This document shows, in pieces, positions 35,841 through 47,542 of a stretch of DNA of 64,000 nt (positions within the stretch are counted from its first letter, which is position 1; each line of letters starts with the position of its first letter). The notes beneath the pieces are model-generated. The model saw only the letters and a list, made by a program, of their open reading frames with translations, did not search any database and had not been told where the DNA came from. The stretch lies in the NCBI GenBank assembly GCA_004194705.1, contig SADC01000886.1, forward strand, positions 806,001 through 870,000. The letters are read 5' to 3'. This stretch comes from Ditylenchus dipsaci. Lineage: Eukaryota; Nematoda; Chromadorea; Rhabditida; Anguinidae. Position numbers and translations under genes: made by a program.

Positions 35841-38213
35841 TCACTTGACGATAGTGCCGATAAACACTTCTGTGTTGAATTCCCATTGGTTTTTGTCAGT
35901 GCCTTCGTCTGTCATCTTGATTAGTATGTTACGTCTGGACTCCACATACCTTGCTTTGTCTTGCACCTGAAGGTTAAGCGAATTCAAAAACAGTGTTATT
36001 AATGCTTAATTAATCCACCTTTTGTTTTAACTCATTCAGGTCGGAATCATCAACCAGCTCGTTTTCCAAGAAGCCACTTAGCTAAACAAAGTAACTAAAG
36101 TCTAATCCAAGAAACTTTTTAATTACTCCGAAATTACCTGTTCAGTAGCCATTTCCAAGTCTTGTTGATTGTCTTCAAACAACTTAGTCATGTTGTTGTT
36201 CTGGACTAGGTAGAAGCAAATGCATAAGTGTACCTAGAATTAAGAAATAGTACCACCTTAAACGTTTAAGTTAGTATATATGCGAAAAGTATACATGAGT
36301 GTGCGCCTGCATTCGTGCAGCACTTCTACTGCTTGCTTCAGAAACTGCGTCTCGACATATGAGAAAGTGAAATCTTGCATTTGCTTCATTTTCACTTCCA
36401 CTTCATCGTACAGCTAAATTTGAAGGCTGAATTTTCCATTTGCACCGCTCTTGAACTTCTAATAACCAACTTTTGTCTCGAGTAGCAAACTGTTCTGGTG
36501 GTTTTTGAAGCGGTTGTAGTAGTGAAGGTATCGCTGGAGAGCAGCTCTTGAGTTCTGTGCTGTAGTTTCCTTTTTCTTGGCTTCTTCATTATATCTATTG
36601 CAAGAGTAGCTGGCGTTGTGTTTGCTCCAATCGTCCAGACATATCCAGCAAAACTCATGTTTGCCTGAAATAAGAGTATATTTGACTGAAAATTAGACGG
36701 ATTAGATATCTAAACATACATGTTTGACTTTTGCAGGTCATGTGGTTGCAACCACCGTTTTTCTCAATGGCTGTTTTGCACTTGGGAGTCTTTGGTATAT
36801 GCGTTAATCCAGTTGTACGTCTGCAAATTAAAAAAATATAACTTTGACCCACGAGGCTATTCTTGTTCAGGCCGTCAACTTGCCTAAAAGAAGTCGTAGA
36901 AAAGTCGGTTAAACCGAAGTACCAAAACACGATTTTGAATGAGGCAGCCAAGTATGAGATTAGAAGACATAAAAGACTTTGAAGAAAAAGTAAATTTTGT
37001 TTTTAAAGACCCTTATATTGTAAAGTTCTCTTATTACTAAGAATTATTTTGGACGGATGCCTACCTCACTGTCATCAGAGCATTGTTTGAGCCATTTCTT
37101 GAGCAAAACGCAGTTGACAGGCTCGTGCCACTCTTCGCTGCATTCAAAGCACCATGCATGGTTGCAGTCACAGTACACAGGCCGACATCCAATTGCATTC
37201 ACTTTGGCCACTTTGGTGCACCCTTTGCCTGGACACCACTTCAACATGCGACTGCTCTGAATTCATAATGCAAATTAATTAACAGCAGTGGATGGAAATG
37301 CTCCTCACCTTCACAAACGCATTGATGACTAGTAGTTTATAGCTGTCCTTGACATCAGGGTCAATAATTAGGCTGAGAGCCATCTCATCCTCGATTATGG
37401 TCCTGCATTTGGTGCTTGGACAGGTTATGTAAGATACGCCCTCTCCTGTTACCTGCAAAATCGTAAAAATTGCCAGATCAAGCTGAACCGATTTTGTAGA
37501 AATTCAAACTACAGCTCATACAAAAGTTATAATCGTTGAGATGGTACCAAAATTTTGACAAAACTCGTTCTCAATCATTAAAATTGTGCTCTATAACTAA
37601 GGTAGCCTACTTACCTTGGTGGACAAGTATGAGTTCCAGCACTCAAAGCAGAACAAATGATTACAGGTCAGACTGATCAGAGGCTTGGTCTCATCACAAA
37701 TGATGCAGTAGCCGTAAGAACGCTCAGGTTTGATCTTTTTAGACTGAGGTTCAACGTCTGGAGTACCGCAGAACTCGTTCAAGGATGGTTCTTCGCAAAA
37801 CCTGGAAACAAGACAACAACGTGTAGTAATCTTCTTAATATTTTCACGAATCTACCCACTTTTCCAGCAATTCCTCTTTGTTCCACTTGAAGCGGTGGAG
37901 CATAGTACGGCACACAGACTTGGGGTAACCAATTACTCCGGCCACATCTTCAGCTATTTTGTTCATCTCGCCTATGACCTGTTCTTTGTTCAGGATCTGG
38001 ATTAAAATATTTTAATCTTTAGTGGCAAGCTTGAGGAAAAAGCACAAAATTTACCTGAAAATTACGTTTTTTGGAGGCTTTAGAGCAGCCAGGAGTGTCA
38101 TCTTCCTCATCTGAGTCAAGGAATTCGCCGGCCACATCACTTTCACAGTCTTCTTCAGTATCTTCTCGATCATCTTCGTCATCTTCCACATATATGAGGT
38201 CATGGTTGCTCAT
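35841..38213 (-). CDS. ARIH1: Ariadne-family RBR E3 ubiquitin ligase, copy B
   Basis: Same family as copy A, about 2 kb upstream in the same orientation. Eleven exons: 38055-38213 (start MSNHDLIYVEDDEDD; acidic), 37860-37996 (UBA-like, FKWNKEELLEK), 37615-37801 (RING1, CIICDETKP...CFECW), 37309-37452, 37065-37256 (IBR, LKWCPGKGC...CFECSEEWHEP), 36720-36820, 36471-36664, 36295-36413, 36138-36233, 36019-36081 and 35841-35966. The Rcat motif EKNGGCNHMTC keeps the catalytic cysteine and FCWICLDDW follows after a short intron. Two bases are missing near 36793, exactly over the first Rcat cysteine pair (DCPKC expected), and one near 36215; with three bases restored the protein is 506 residues. Copy B has several introns that copy A lacks. 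Sequence divergence between copies is high, so the duplication is old. Confidence 0.93.
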
Positions 38214-39085
38214 CCTGGAACTAAATAACAAAAAAAATTGTTTTTTTTAAATTTTGACTTTGCTTAAATAATAAAAATAATCTACGAGTAATTGTTATGC
38301 TAAAGGTGGCCAAAAACAATAATTTCAGGGATTTCATTTTAATTTTCACACATAGAACACATAGCCAAAATGTAGTTTATCGATTTGAATAGATATTTTT
38401 TTATCCTAGTCGTAAGTAAGAATTTGGCTTAAATAGTTGGTAACATTTTTGATTGTGTGGTGATTATAGTTGATAATTTATCAATGATAAATGTTGTCGC
38501 CAGATTATGGGGCTTTTTAACGCCGAAAAACGTGCAAACCAGTATTTCTCGGTGCTTTTCTGATCGTGAATTTTTAAATTTGCATTAGCATGTAGCCCCA
38601 CATCTCTAGTTTTTTAAGGATTTATAAACTGACCCTTTGTAGTTAGGAACAAGTTTAGAAGTACTCGTTTTCAGGAAACAACTCCTGTTTCATGAAATCT
38701 AATTTTTAAAAGTCTTTCATAATTACATTTGGGGATCGATACCCGGGCTGTATAATGATACAAAAGTTAAAATTTTACAATTAGTAAAAGACCGATATAT
38801 ACTCATTTGTGCGATTATCTCCAAAAAGAATCTTTTTGACACCAAAAAAGAAACTTTGCCCTAGATTTTGTTAAAAAGACTGTGAAACTTAGAAGCTAGC
38901 AGCCAGCTCATCAAATTGGGTTTAAAAAATTCGATTAAACCAGCAATATGCTAGCCCTTTTTTCTTGAACTGTTTCGTGTTGCTATGCTTTTTAACCCAA
39001 AGTTTTTATTTAAAAAATACATATAATGTAAAAAATTATTATTTGCAAACATAAGTAATGAAAAATATTTATTTAAAAAATATAA
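38214..39085. other. Spacer between ariadne copy B and the P450 gene
   Basis: AT-rich; no exon or clear repeat end seen. It should contain the promoter of copy B. An AATAAA on the minus strand at 39068-39073, just after the P450 stop codon, is a plausible polyadenylation signal for that gene. Confidence 0.4.
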
Positions 39086-42000
39086 TTATTGTAGCTGAGC
39101 TTGTCTTTTGTTGAGTTTGATGGGTACTCCGAGCTTAGGCTTCAATACAGTCTCTGCCCCTCTTTTATTATCATGAAATGCAATGTTTGTGGACATGCAG
39201 AAGTTCCTGAGCACATACACTATGACTACTTTTACCTCTAGCATGGCGAACTTTTGGCCTAAAAAAGACAAAGTATCGCTAACAATGAGTGCGTACGCGG
39301 ATATAGCAACAAGCCCCCCCCTTCCTTTCCATAACCGAAATATTTTTTCATTGAAAGTTGGTATTTCAGTAAGTATCATTATGTAGCTAACGATTAAGAC
39401 GCAATGCATGGGCCATAACATGGGCCAGTAATAAATTATAAATTGGTTTTAAAATGCTGATATATCCAAATCCACTCGATTCTCAAAAAAGCCCAAGAAC
39501 TTATTGCTTCGTTGTTTCATGCCCTTAAACATGTTTATAACATATTTTTAGGTTGCGAAAAGGCATTAAGCGCCCTTTAAATTTAGACTATTTGCCTTGG
39601 TCCCCCTGTCGATTTTTAGATACGGGTTTAGTTTAGCGGGTTTATCATCATTTTACCGTGGAAGTCCGCACTAACATACGCTGGTCTACCCTTGCCTAAA
39701 CCTAAAAAATCGTATCGTAAAACCCTTTAAAACAGTAAAAACTTTGAAACAACAGGAGGACGGAGGCAAAAGGTCTAAATTTTTCTTTTTTTAAGGCGCT
39801 TAGTGCCTTTCCGCAACTTAAAATAGGTTTAAAGCATGTTTCAGGGCATAAAACAGCATAAAAACATGTTCTAGGGCATTTTCAAAATTGGGTGGATTGT
39901 ACAGTTTAGCCTGAGAGCGCAAGCACGTAACCATACCTATGCAATTTCTGGGGCCTAAATTTTTTCAAATTAATTTCGAAAATATTTTCGCCTCCTACCT
40001 GCACTGAATGGTATATAGTCAAAAGCATGACGTTCTGGATATTTTCATGCAAGAAGTTGTCAGGTTGAATACATCATGGTGTGAGTACACTTTAGTGTTG
40101 TGATGGATTATTAGGGGGAAATCATTACATTGGCTTTAGCTGGCAGTAACTTGCCATCTAAACAGCTTTTTTTATTTTATGTTTGTATTGCCACAAACCC
40201 ATGATCATTTCATTCTGCAGTTCACGTTGGATTATAGGTACTGAAGGGAATATACGCTGGGACTCTTTGATCACCTGTCCCAGGTATTTGAGATGAGTAA
40301 GGTCTTCAATCTCAATGTTTTTGTCCAGATCGGTGCCCAGATGCTCTAATAACTCTTCGTAGAGTCTTTGCTGAATGTCAGGGTGGCAGACGAGACACCA
40401 AAGTACCCAGGATATGGCATGTGCAGTGGTGTCATGACCTTCAAATAGATGGTGTATTTGAGTAAGACTGGGACTCTTTGATCACCTGTTCCAGGTATTT
40501 TTTTTCCAATTTCTTTCACCTATATTTTTGTCCTAACTCGAAGATGTCTGAAATAACAACCACTCAAAAGTCGCCTTATTCCTCCTCTACAAAATGATAT
40601 TCACAGAACTTAAAAATTAATTGTATGAAGAGTTACAGCAATTTGTATGCTTTCATGTCAAGTCAAAAAGTTTCAAAAACCAAACTTGAATCTCCGCAAA
40701 GAGCACGAATTTCGAAAAGATCTCAGCACTTTTGCTTACAACATGGGTATGCTCTACCAGAATATACACTTGTCACAGTCCGTATTGCGAGGGTTAAACA
40801 GCTGTATTGTACTATTAGGTTGTCCCAAAGTTCACGGCAATTTCCTTGGTCCCCTTTTCTATCATTTTTAAACTTTTTATTGGCTTGGTTTGGAATATTT
40901 TTTTCTTGTAAAGAGGATGTTTCTCTTGACAAAAGATTTGACCGTATTAACAGAAAAAGGCGAAAAATTCAATAACGAATTTACAAATCACGACTAAACA
41001 CAGTATGGGCTACCAAGGCTATCTTCCGCGTACTTTTGGGACAACCTAATACTATCTTATCTACAGTGTCGTTTGATTTCCCACTTGTACAGTTTTTTAT
41101 GCTGGTGGACGTTTGCCTGCTGTATTTTTGTAGGCATTAATATTTTTATTTATCAGCCATGCAATCCCACGCACATGTCCCTGCAGAGACACTCTTCCAA
41201 GTGTTGTCCTTCCTGAACCGCTCTGAGTTGCATTCACTAGCCCCAATCAACACTGGCTTCAAGCACATCCTCCAACATAATTTCCCTATTTCCGCTTATT
41301 TTTTCTACGGGATTACGGATTAGAAATTACAGAGATGAGTCACACTTTCTGAAACGAATGGACTCTTACTCGTCAAATGAAGATTCCTGTTCCTTTAAAG
41401 ATTTGCAAGTTTTAGCAAAGTCTAAAAAGTGGAAAGTCAGAGATGTTAATATTCGCATAAGCTCTCATATATTTGCGGCTAGGAAGTTTAAAATCAAGCT
41501 GCAATCAATCAGTTCACTTTGGCAAAACAGTGCTCTAAAACTTTGGGTGACCGGAGACAGCCAGGATGTCATAAAGTGTCTTCAGAAGATGTTCACTTGG
41601 TTCAAGGTGTTCACTTGCAGCCACTTCGAACTTGAACTATATGTTAGAGAGCATAATATACCATTCCAATTTCCATTTCATACATTCCTTTGCTCTTTAA
41701 CTTTTCTACCAAAGAATTTGTATTCTTCGGCAGTATTATGCCTGTTGATTTGCTGTTTTACTTGGAAAACATCCAAAGAAAAGAAAGAGCAGTTTATTAG
41801 TTAAGTAGATAACTTGAAAATCAGAAGCTGGGTGAGCTGCTTTATATAGCCAAAAATGCAAGAATTTTTTTCTAACGCGAAAAGTTGTCTGATTTAGCGC
41901 TTTGCTGCATCTACATCTGCATGCTCTTTCGGGTTGCAAATCGCTGAATACACAATGACATATGATGCCAACAAACATTTCCAGTTGACTAATCCATCGA

Positions 42001-44699
42001 CTCAAGAATCTCTCAGCTATTACTTTAAATGTATGAGTGAGCAGAAGTGTGTAACTATGTTGACGCGTTCTACAGTCGCCTATTGATTTAAGCAACGTTA
42101 AATCAAGAGGAGGTTGTGTTGACATGCAATTGATGCGTGTTTGTCACTGTTTTCAATAAAAAATTCTAATTACGCTCATTTTCGCAGAAAGAATTATTGA
42201 AGTACAGCTGCAATTTTAATTCATTGGTAGAATTATATGCCTTGTCTTTATTTGTTTACCTTGACCAGTCTGCCTTATTTATTTAGTTCTTTCTTTTTGG
42301 TCATGTCTAGATAGGTGGACTGAGGCAAGTTAAACTGTATAAACTATATTCTCTTATAAAAAGCTTTATTTTTTTTAATAAAATGACATTTATTAAATGA
42401 CAAGATTAAAGCGCGGTTAGCCCCTCTCGAATACATTTCTGGCTATGTGGCTTAAGATAAACTATAAATCATAAACTAGGACATGCAACCGTGGAGGCAG
42501 TGCCTCTAGGCTTAGGCTGGAGGGAGTCAGCATGAAATTTAAGTCAGTAAATTAGAAATTTTTAAGGCTGATTTGAAAATTTGAGCAAAAATCAACAAAA
42601 TCTCATAGCGAAATACAGGTAAGTAGATGGTACTCTCCCACGCCTATATTTCGAAATTTTCAATATTTAACTTTTTTTTAAATCGGATTTTTTGTTGTTT
42701 TTTAAAGTTCTAAGACTATCTAACTTTTTACGCACTTACCAGCAAACATAAAAGTGTCCACCTCGGCTTGAATGTCTTCGAAACTCAGTTTGTTCTCATG
42801 CTGTATGCTTAACAATAAGTCCAAGAAAGCCAGTCTTTTTCCTCTTAGTTTGGTCTGTATATTACCCTCTTTTTTGCATTACTTTCATTCTCTCTCGCAC
42901 AACCTAGAATTTTAGATGATTTCAATGTGAATGTATTAGATTTGAACCCCCACATTGCCACTCATTTGTTTGAGTACGTGAACAGCTTGATCTGCTTGAC
43001 TAGCCTTGCCTGCCAATCGCCAAATGCCAGGTAGCCAGTAGTAAGGTTTAGTGGAGATGTCAAACGACAGGTTGTTGAAGTTTTTGACAGCTTCGGCATA
43101 GGGCAAATTCTCTCCTGCTTGGGTTTTCAGCTCCATGCCCATGGCTGCGTCTATACAAATCTTAGTTTTATTGATATGTTATAAGTAAGATATATACCAG
43201 CAATGATATCCAGAGCACAAGCACATATTGAAGAATAAATGTCAGTTACTTGATCTCCCTCTGCAAGCTTTTCCAATTTTTCGGTAAAAATCTAAAAACT
43301 ATTTCATACATTAAGTTAGATTGGGGTGCTACCCACAGCACACCGCTAAAAATCGTGGCCAGACTACACAATTACGCACTGGCTCAAATCGACGCCAAAT
43401 AATGTTTTTTTTAACGTTTAACGTTAAAAAAAGTAGAAGACATGTTTTTTAGGCGCAGCCGACAGTTAAAAACTTTTTCGACCAAAATTTGACTTTATGC
43501 CTCGGTCCTCAAGGTAATTTACCCTAAAAAGGCTACCTGTATGACTAGAAAATGGTTAGTTTTATGGTATCCTACCACGTTTTGGTCACTGGAGCTGGGC
43601 AAAAAGAGCCTTAATATGCATTTTATGATAAGAGTCTTGCTCGGAATGATGTCTAAGGTAAGTGAGTGCGCACATCTCTAACTCTCAAGCCTCCTTCAAG
43701 CTAACACACGTACCTTGAACACAAATCACTCGAAAGGGACTCTAGATACCAGATTTTCTTTATCCGGTAGGCTCCAGCCAACGAAACGATGTTTAAATCC
43801 TTTTTTGGGGGTATCCGGGTACCCTTTACTGGTGGTTAACCTTGGTCCCTTAAGGCAAAAGTCAAATTTTGGCCAAAAAATTTCTAAAAATGGTCGGTCG
43901 TGCCCTTAAAACACGTTTTCTATACGTTTAACGTTTTAACATTTTATCAAGCTGTATCAAAACCGCTCAAGTATTTAAGGGATCTAGTTATGTCCAGAGC
44001 AGAGAAAATAATAAAACCTGAGAATGCTTGTTGAAAATGTCCATATAGCCGGGCAACATATTGAAGTGAAAAGTGGTGTCAACATTTTCCTGTGTGATCG
44101 CCATCTTTCTCCAGTGCTACAACCGAAAATATTACCAAACATCAAATACATTCAAATGTTTGATTTAGTTCTACCTTAGAAGCAGAGATTCGCCAAGCCA
44201 CTGCAGTATAAAATACTATCATATAAAATCTATTTTATAAACTGCGTACCGGCAAGTAGAAATCGTAGTCGATGCCCTTTTTGATTTCCACAGTGTTGTC
44301 CAAATATCCTGCAAATCGTCTGGCTTTAGAAAAAGATTCTGAGACTCATTTCCAGCTTAACCTTAACAGCCTGTCCATTAAGTGGATAGACCAGGAGTTT
44401 GTTCATGGCCACATCTTCATTACACTTTGACCCTTGTTCAAGGCTACATGACTTTCCTGGATAAACCACTCGCACATATCTAGTAAAATAAACTAGATTC
44501 GTGTGTCTAAAACTATCTTACCAAAAGCATTGTTTGGAAACTGATGACCATTGCCTAACAAGGGGATTGTTGGAGGTCCATACACGCATTCCAGTAATTC
44601 ATTAGTTCGCTGGCGATTCCTCCATGCTTTGGCTATTGACTTGGAATAGTAGACTAAGATTGCAATTATTAGGGCTAGGATTGGAAGCGCAAAAGCCAT
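39086..44699 (-). CDS. Cytochrome P450, CYP4 type
   Basis: An ER-anchored heme mono-oxygenase; CYP4 enzymes commonly hydroxylate fatty acids. Exons: 44522-44699 (hydrophobic N-terminal anchor; [11 protein letters not shown]), 44362-44479, 44250-44308, 44018-44116 ([12 protein letters not shown], helix C), 43198-43291, 42954-43150, 42740-42903 ([19 protein letters not shown]), 40199-40438 (I helix [12 protein letters not shown] helix [11 protein letters not shown]), 39999-40157, a micro-exon 39937-39954, and 39086-39259. The micro-exon (18 nt) joins FSA to GQKF as FSA-GPRNCI-GQKF, so it alone carries the heme-ligand cysteine. Introns of 41 nt (40158-40198) and 44 nt (39955-39998) flank these exons. 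Single-base gaps are seen near 44095, 42870, 40115, 40065 and 40028, mostly in homopolymers; the total of about 500 residues is normal for the family. Intron 7 (40439-42739) contains an F-box gene on the other strand. Confidence 0.93.
39516..39850. repeat. Foldback in the last P450 intron
   Basis: TTAGGTTGCGAAAAGGCATTAAGCGCC on the left (39550-39576) has its complement at 39794-39825, and CCTTAAACATG pairs with the region beyond. Inside is ACGCTGGTCTACCCTTGCC, a short motif also seen (either strand) near 56235, 56315, 56465 and 61900. It lies in the intron 39260-39936. Confidence 0.6.
41159..42086 (+). CDS. F-box protein gene nested in P450 intron, possibly decayed
   Basis: F-box proteins are substrate adaptors of SCF ubiquitin ligases. 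The ATG at 41159 opens a frame with an F-box-like start ([18 protein letters not shown], then [13 protein letters not shown]). After a frame break near 41310 the frame continues [32 protein letters not shown] and [14 protein letters not shown] to about 41780. A further exon at 41898-42086, preceded by TTTAG, encodes [19 protein letters not shown] and ends at TGA 42084-42086. The whole gene lies on the opposite strand inside intron 7 of the P450. I cannot tell whether the frame break is a sequence error, as elsewhere here, or real decay. The C-terminal region is not a domain I can name with confidence. Confidence 0.6.
43330..43970. repeat. CTAAGGTAAGT-hairpin family, partial copy in P450 intron 4
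   Basis: GTCTAAGGTAAGTGAGTGCG (43650) and the inverted half ACCTTGAACACAAATCACTC (43711) flank a collapsed GC hairpin. Flanking blocks such as CACGTTTTGGTCACTGGAGC and CCTTGGTCC recur in the copies near 46440, 48130 and 60460. Confidence 0.6.
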
Positions 44700-45189
44700 T
44701 GTAAATAACAGCAATAAATGTACTCAGTTTTCGAAAAGAACTAAAAGACTGTCAACAACATTGTGGTGCTTTAGTTGCTGGCTGACTAGGTATAGGCAAG
44801 TAGGCAGGCAGCACAAACTATAAAATGTCAGAGAAACAAATTAATAAAAAGAAATTATTATTATTTGATTAACTGAGAAAAAGCAGGTAATCTGCTATAA
44901 GGGGCATGCCTACGCTGATAAGAGGTGGTGCCCGGAAATTCAAAATAGAACCTATTTTGATGATAAATGGCGGTTTTTTAGACTTTGAGAAAATACTAGT
45001 TAATAACTAGTAGTTATGAAGTACTATGGGTCTGGTCAAGTGTGTTCTAAACTTAGCGGCTTTAGTTTAGAATTCACACCGTCCCACGGGAAATGCTCGG
45101 ATAGAGTAGATAACATCATACCATTCGTATTCGTGTTTCTCGACCCCGATTTCATGAAAAGGCCGAGTCTTTCTGGCGTGGTGACATGT

Positions 45190-46090
45190 GGGCCTTAACA
45201 TTTGAGGAAAAATGTTTAAGGATTAATTTTTCCAAAGCCGAGAACTGAGGACTGATGTTTAAAGCCCGACATATAAAGACAGACTATTAAGGATTCAACA
45301 TTGAAGGAGAGACAAAATAAAATGGTCTTTTGCAGACCGATATATGAAGTCCGACATATGAATATACGATATTTAGGGGTTGAAATATGATGATGTGACA
45401 TTTGCTACCCGAATATTGCGGTTCAAATTTTGAGGACATGACATTTTAAACTCAACATTTCAAGACTGATTTTTGAAAACCGACTTTTGTGGACGTAATA
45501 TTACCGGCATATGTTTTGTTAATTGACATTTCTAGCCCGTTATTTTAAGGACGCGGCATTTGAAGACCGACATTTATTTAAGGCCCAACATATAAGATAA
45601 AAACCATTAAATAACAGACATATAAATGTAAAGACTAAAAGAATGAAGTTTTCTTTCTTTTTTCTTCCTTCGTAGTCAGTCCTCCTCGGAATTTAATTTC
45701 CTGCGCCTTTTCATTTATATGTCTCGCCCTAAAAACTTTGGCCTTAGGTGTCGCATCCTTAAATGTCGCGTCCTCAAATATCGGGCGTTAAATGTCGCGG
45801 CTTTAAATGTTGGATTTATAATTTCGCCTCCTTAAATGTCGGCGGCAAATGTCGGGTCTTGAATGTAGAGACTTTAATTTCGAGCAGTGTATGCTTCGTC
45901 TACATTCATAGGACATGAAATATCGCGCCACTAATATCGGGCCAACAGTTTTCTGTTTACAAATTACAAACATGTTGCATACGCGTGGGTCTGCAAATAT
46001 TGGTCCATATATAACGAGATCTGAAACTCGGGACTTAAATTTCGCTTTCTAAATATCGGGCTCTAAAGTCCCTTATTGTTTTTCTGCCCA
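45190..46090. repeat. Inverted array of degenerate CGACATTTAAGG units
   Basis: On the left half (to about 45640) units such as CCGACATATAAAG, GACATTT and CCGACTTTT recur every 15-30 bases. On the right half (from about 45740) the same unit appears inverted as AAATGTCG, AAATATCGGGC and AAATGTTGG. The two arrays could fold on each other. Origin unknown. Confidence 0.6.
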
Positions 46091-46119
46091 TTTATGTCGG
46101 CTCGCGAACCTGGTGCAGG

Positions 46120-46400
46120 ATCAAAATACCCAAAGGCAAAACATCCAATTACAAAATACCCAACGGTCAAAATACCCAAAGTATAAAATACCCAATGGTC
46201 AAGATACCCAAAGACAAAATACCCAAATACCCAGAGTGGTATTTTGGTGGACTTTTGACGTCCTATTATTATTATAATGGCATATGGTGCACATTATATG
46301 TTGTGTATATTATGATAACAGCAAATATTGCACATTATCTGCACAATATGCATATTGGGTATTCTGTTTTTGGGTATTTGGCCATTGGCTATTTGTACTG
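46120..46400. repeat. CAAAATACCCAA tandem units with inverted partner
   Basis: At least seven CAAAATACCCAA-like units run from 46120 to 46240; the complementary TTGGGTATT / TTTTGGGTATTT units are at 46354-46385. Between them is an AT-rich stretch with GCACATTAT / ATAATGTGC pairing. Confidence 0.6.
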
Positions 46401-46439
46401 CCTTAGTCCCCACGGTAAATTATCCTATATTAGGGTATC

Positions 46440-46990
46440 CTACCACGTTTCGATCACTGGAGCTTGTCAAAAAGAGCATTTAATGCATGTATGATCAAGA
46501 GTCTTGCTCGGAATCATGTCTAAGGTAACCATCAGCCCCCTGCGCCCCGATGGGGGGGAGATGCGCACCCCATATACCTTATCACTCAGAGTAACTCTGG
46601 ATGCATAAAATGTATGCATACAAGATTGTGGAAAACTTAGTTTTTCAGTGCGGAAATTGTTAGTAAAGAACTTTCTTACCGTTTTAGAAAGATTTTCTTG
46701 TGCGGTAGGCTTCATTTAACAAACTATGTTCAAATCCTATCTTTTTGGTATTTTTAAGGATAACCAGGTACTCTTTGAGGTATGATAAGCTTGGGGGACC
46801 AAGGCGATCGGTCAACTTTGGTAACCAAAATATTGTTGAAACTTAGTTTTCCAGTGCGGAAATTGTGGAAATCAAAAGTGACGTGCGGAAATCGAAAGTG
46901 ACTCTGTATGCATGAAAAAGCATGCATAGAGAGTTCATTTATGCGGTAGGCCTCAGTATTCAAAACTATGTTCAACACCTTCTCGTTAGT
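46440..46990. repeat. CTAAGGTAAGT-hairpin family copy
   Basis: CACGTTTCGATCACTGGAGC, AAGAGTCTTGCTCGGAATCA and GTCTAAGGTAACC lead into a shortened GC hairpin (46527-46565); a TATACCTTA / GTAACTCTGGATGCAT right side follows, with a duplicated right-arm segment to 46990. Confidence 0.55.
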
Positions 46991-47242
46991 GGGCCCTCTA
47001 TGATTAGTGGCCCCTTTTATTCCCTTCCCCTCCCTATACAGCCCTTATTCCCTGTAAAATTCAAAAGGCGCCAATGTAAATTTTTCAAATTTTGACTAAA
47101 AAACCATGATACCCCCTTTGTGGGTGGAAAAAAAGTTGAAAAAAAACTCGCGGCTTTCTCATGAAATCGGGGTCGAGAAACAAATATGATGTAATCTCCT
47201 CCACCTGATCACTCCCCGTGGGGGATCCTGAACTCAAGCCAA

Positions 47243-47480
47243 TGTCTTGAGTTGGTGTATCGAGTTTTCAATGTATCGAGTCGGTGTATCGAGTCAGTTT
47301 TGTATCGAGTTGCATGTATACCTAAAGAGGATCAGGATAAAAGGCCCCGCCGAAAGACTCCGGCCAAAAGGCCGCCGCGAAACGCCCCTGCTAAAAGACT
47401 CCCGGCTAAAAGGCCACCGCCGAACACCCCCGCCGAAACACCCGCGGCCAAAACGACACCGGCCGAAACACCCCCATACA
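47243..47480. repeat. TGTATCGAGT repeat followed by GC-rich CCGCCGAAA minisatellite
   Basis: GTATCGAGT occurs four times between 47256 and 47310. From 47340 to 47475 units such as CCGCCGAAAGACTCCGGCC, CGGCTAAAAGGCC and CCGAAACACC repeat. This island is much richer in GC than its surroundings. Open frames across it are repeat artefacts. Confidence 0.55.
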
Positions 47481-47542
47481 GACACTTTTTGCATAAATGT
47501 AATTAACGACTTTGCTTCAAAAAAAGATTCTGAATCACTCTA

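Larger units (their letters stand above)
45010..47225. repeat. Composite foldback with outer arms CGTGTTTCTCGACCCCGATTT
   Basis: TCGTGTTTCTCGACCCCGAT at 45129 is complemented by ATCGGGGTCGAGAAACAAAT near 47165; the same string also occurs in the 10-11 kb foldback. Everything between is other repeats: an inverted CGACAT array (45190-46090), CAAAATACCCAA units (46120-46400) and a hairpin-family copy (46440-46990). Confidence 0.5.

Noticed and set aside
36392..36658. Separate protein on the minus strand
   Set aside because: It is an out-of-frame shadow of ariadne copy B exon 7, whose correct frame encodes HEFCWICLDDW.
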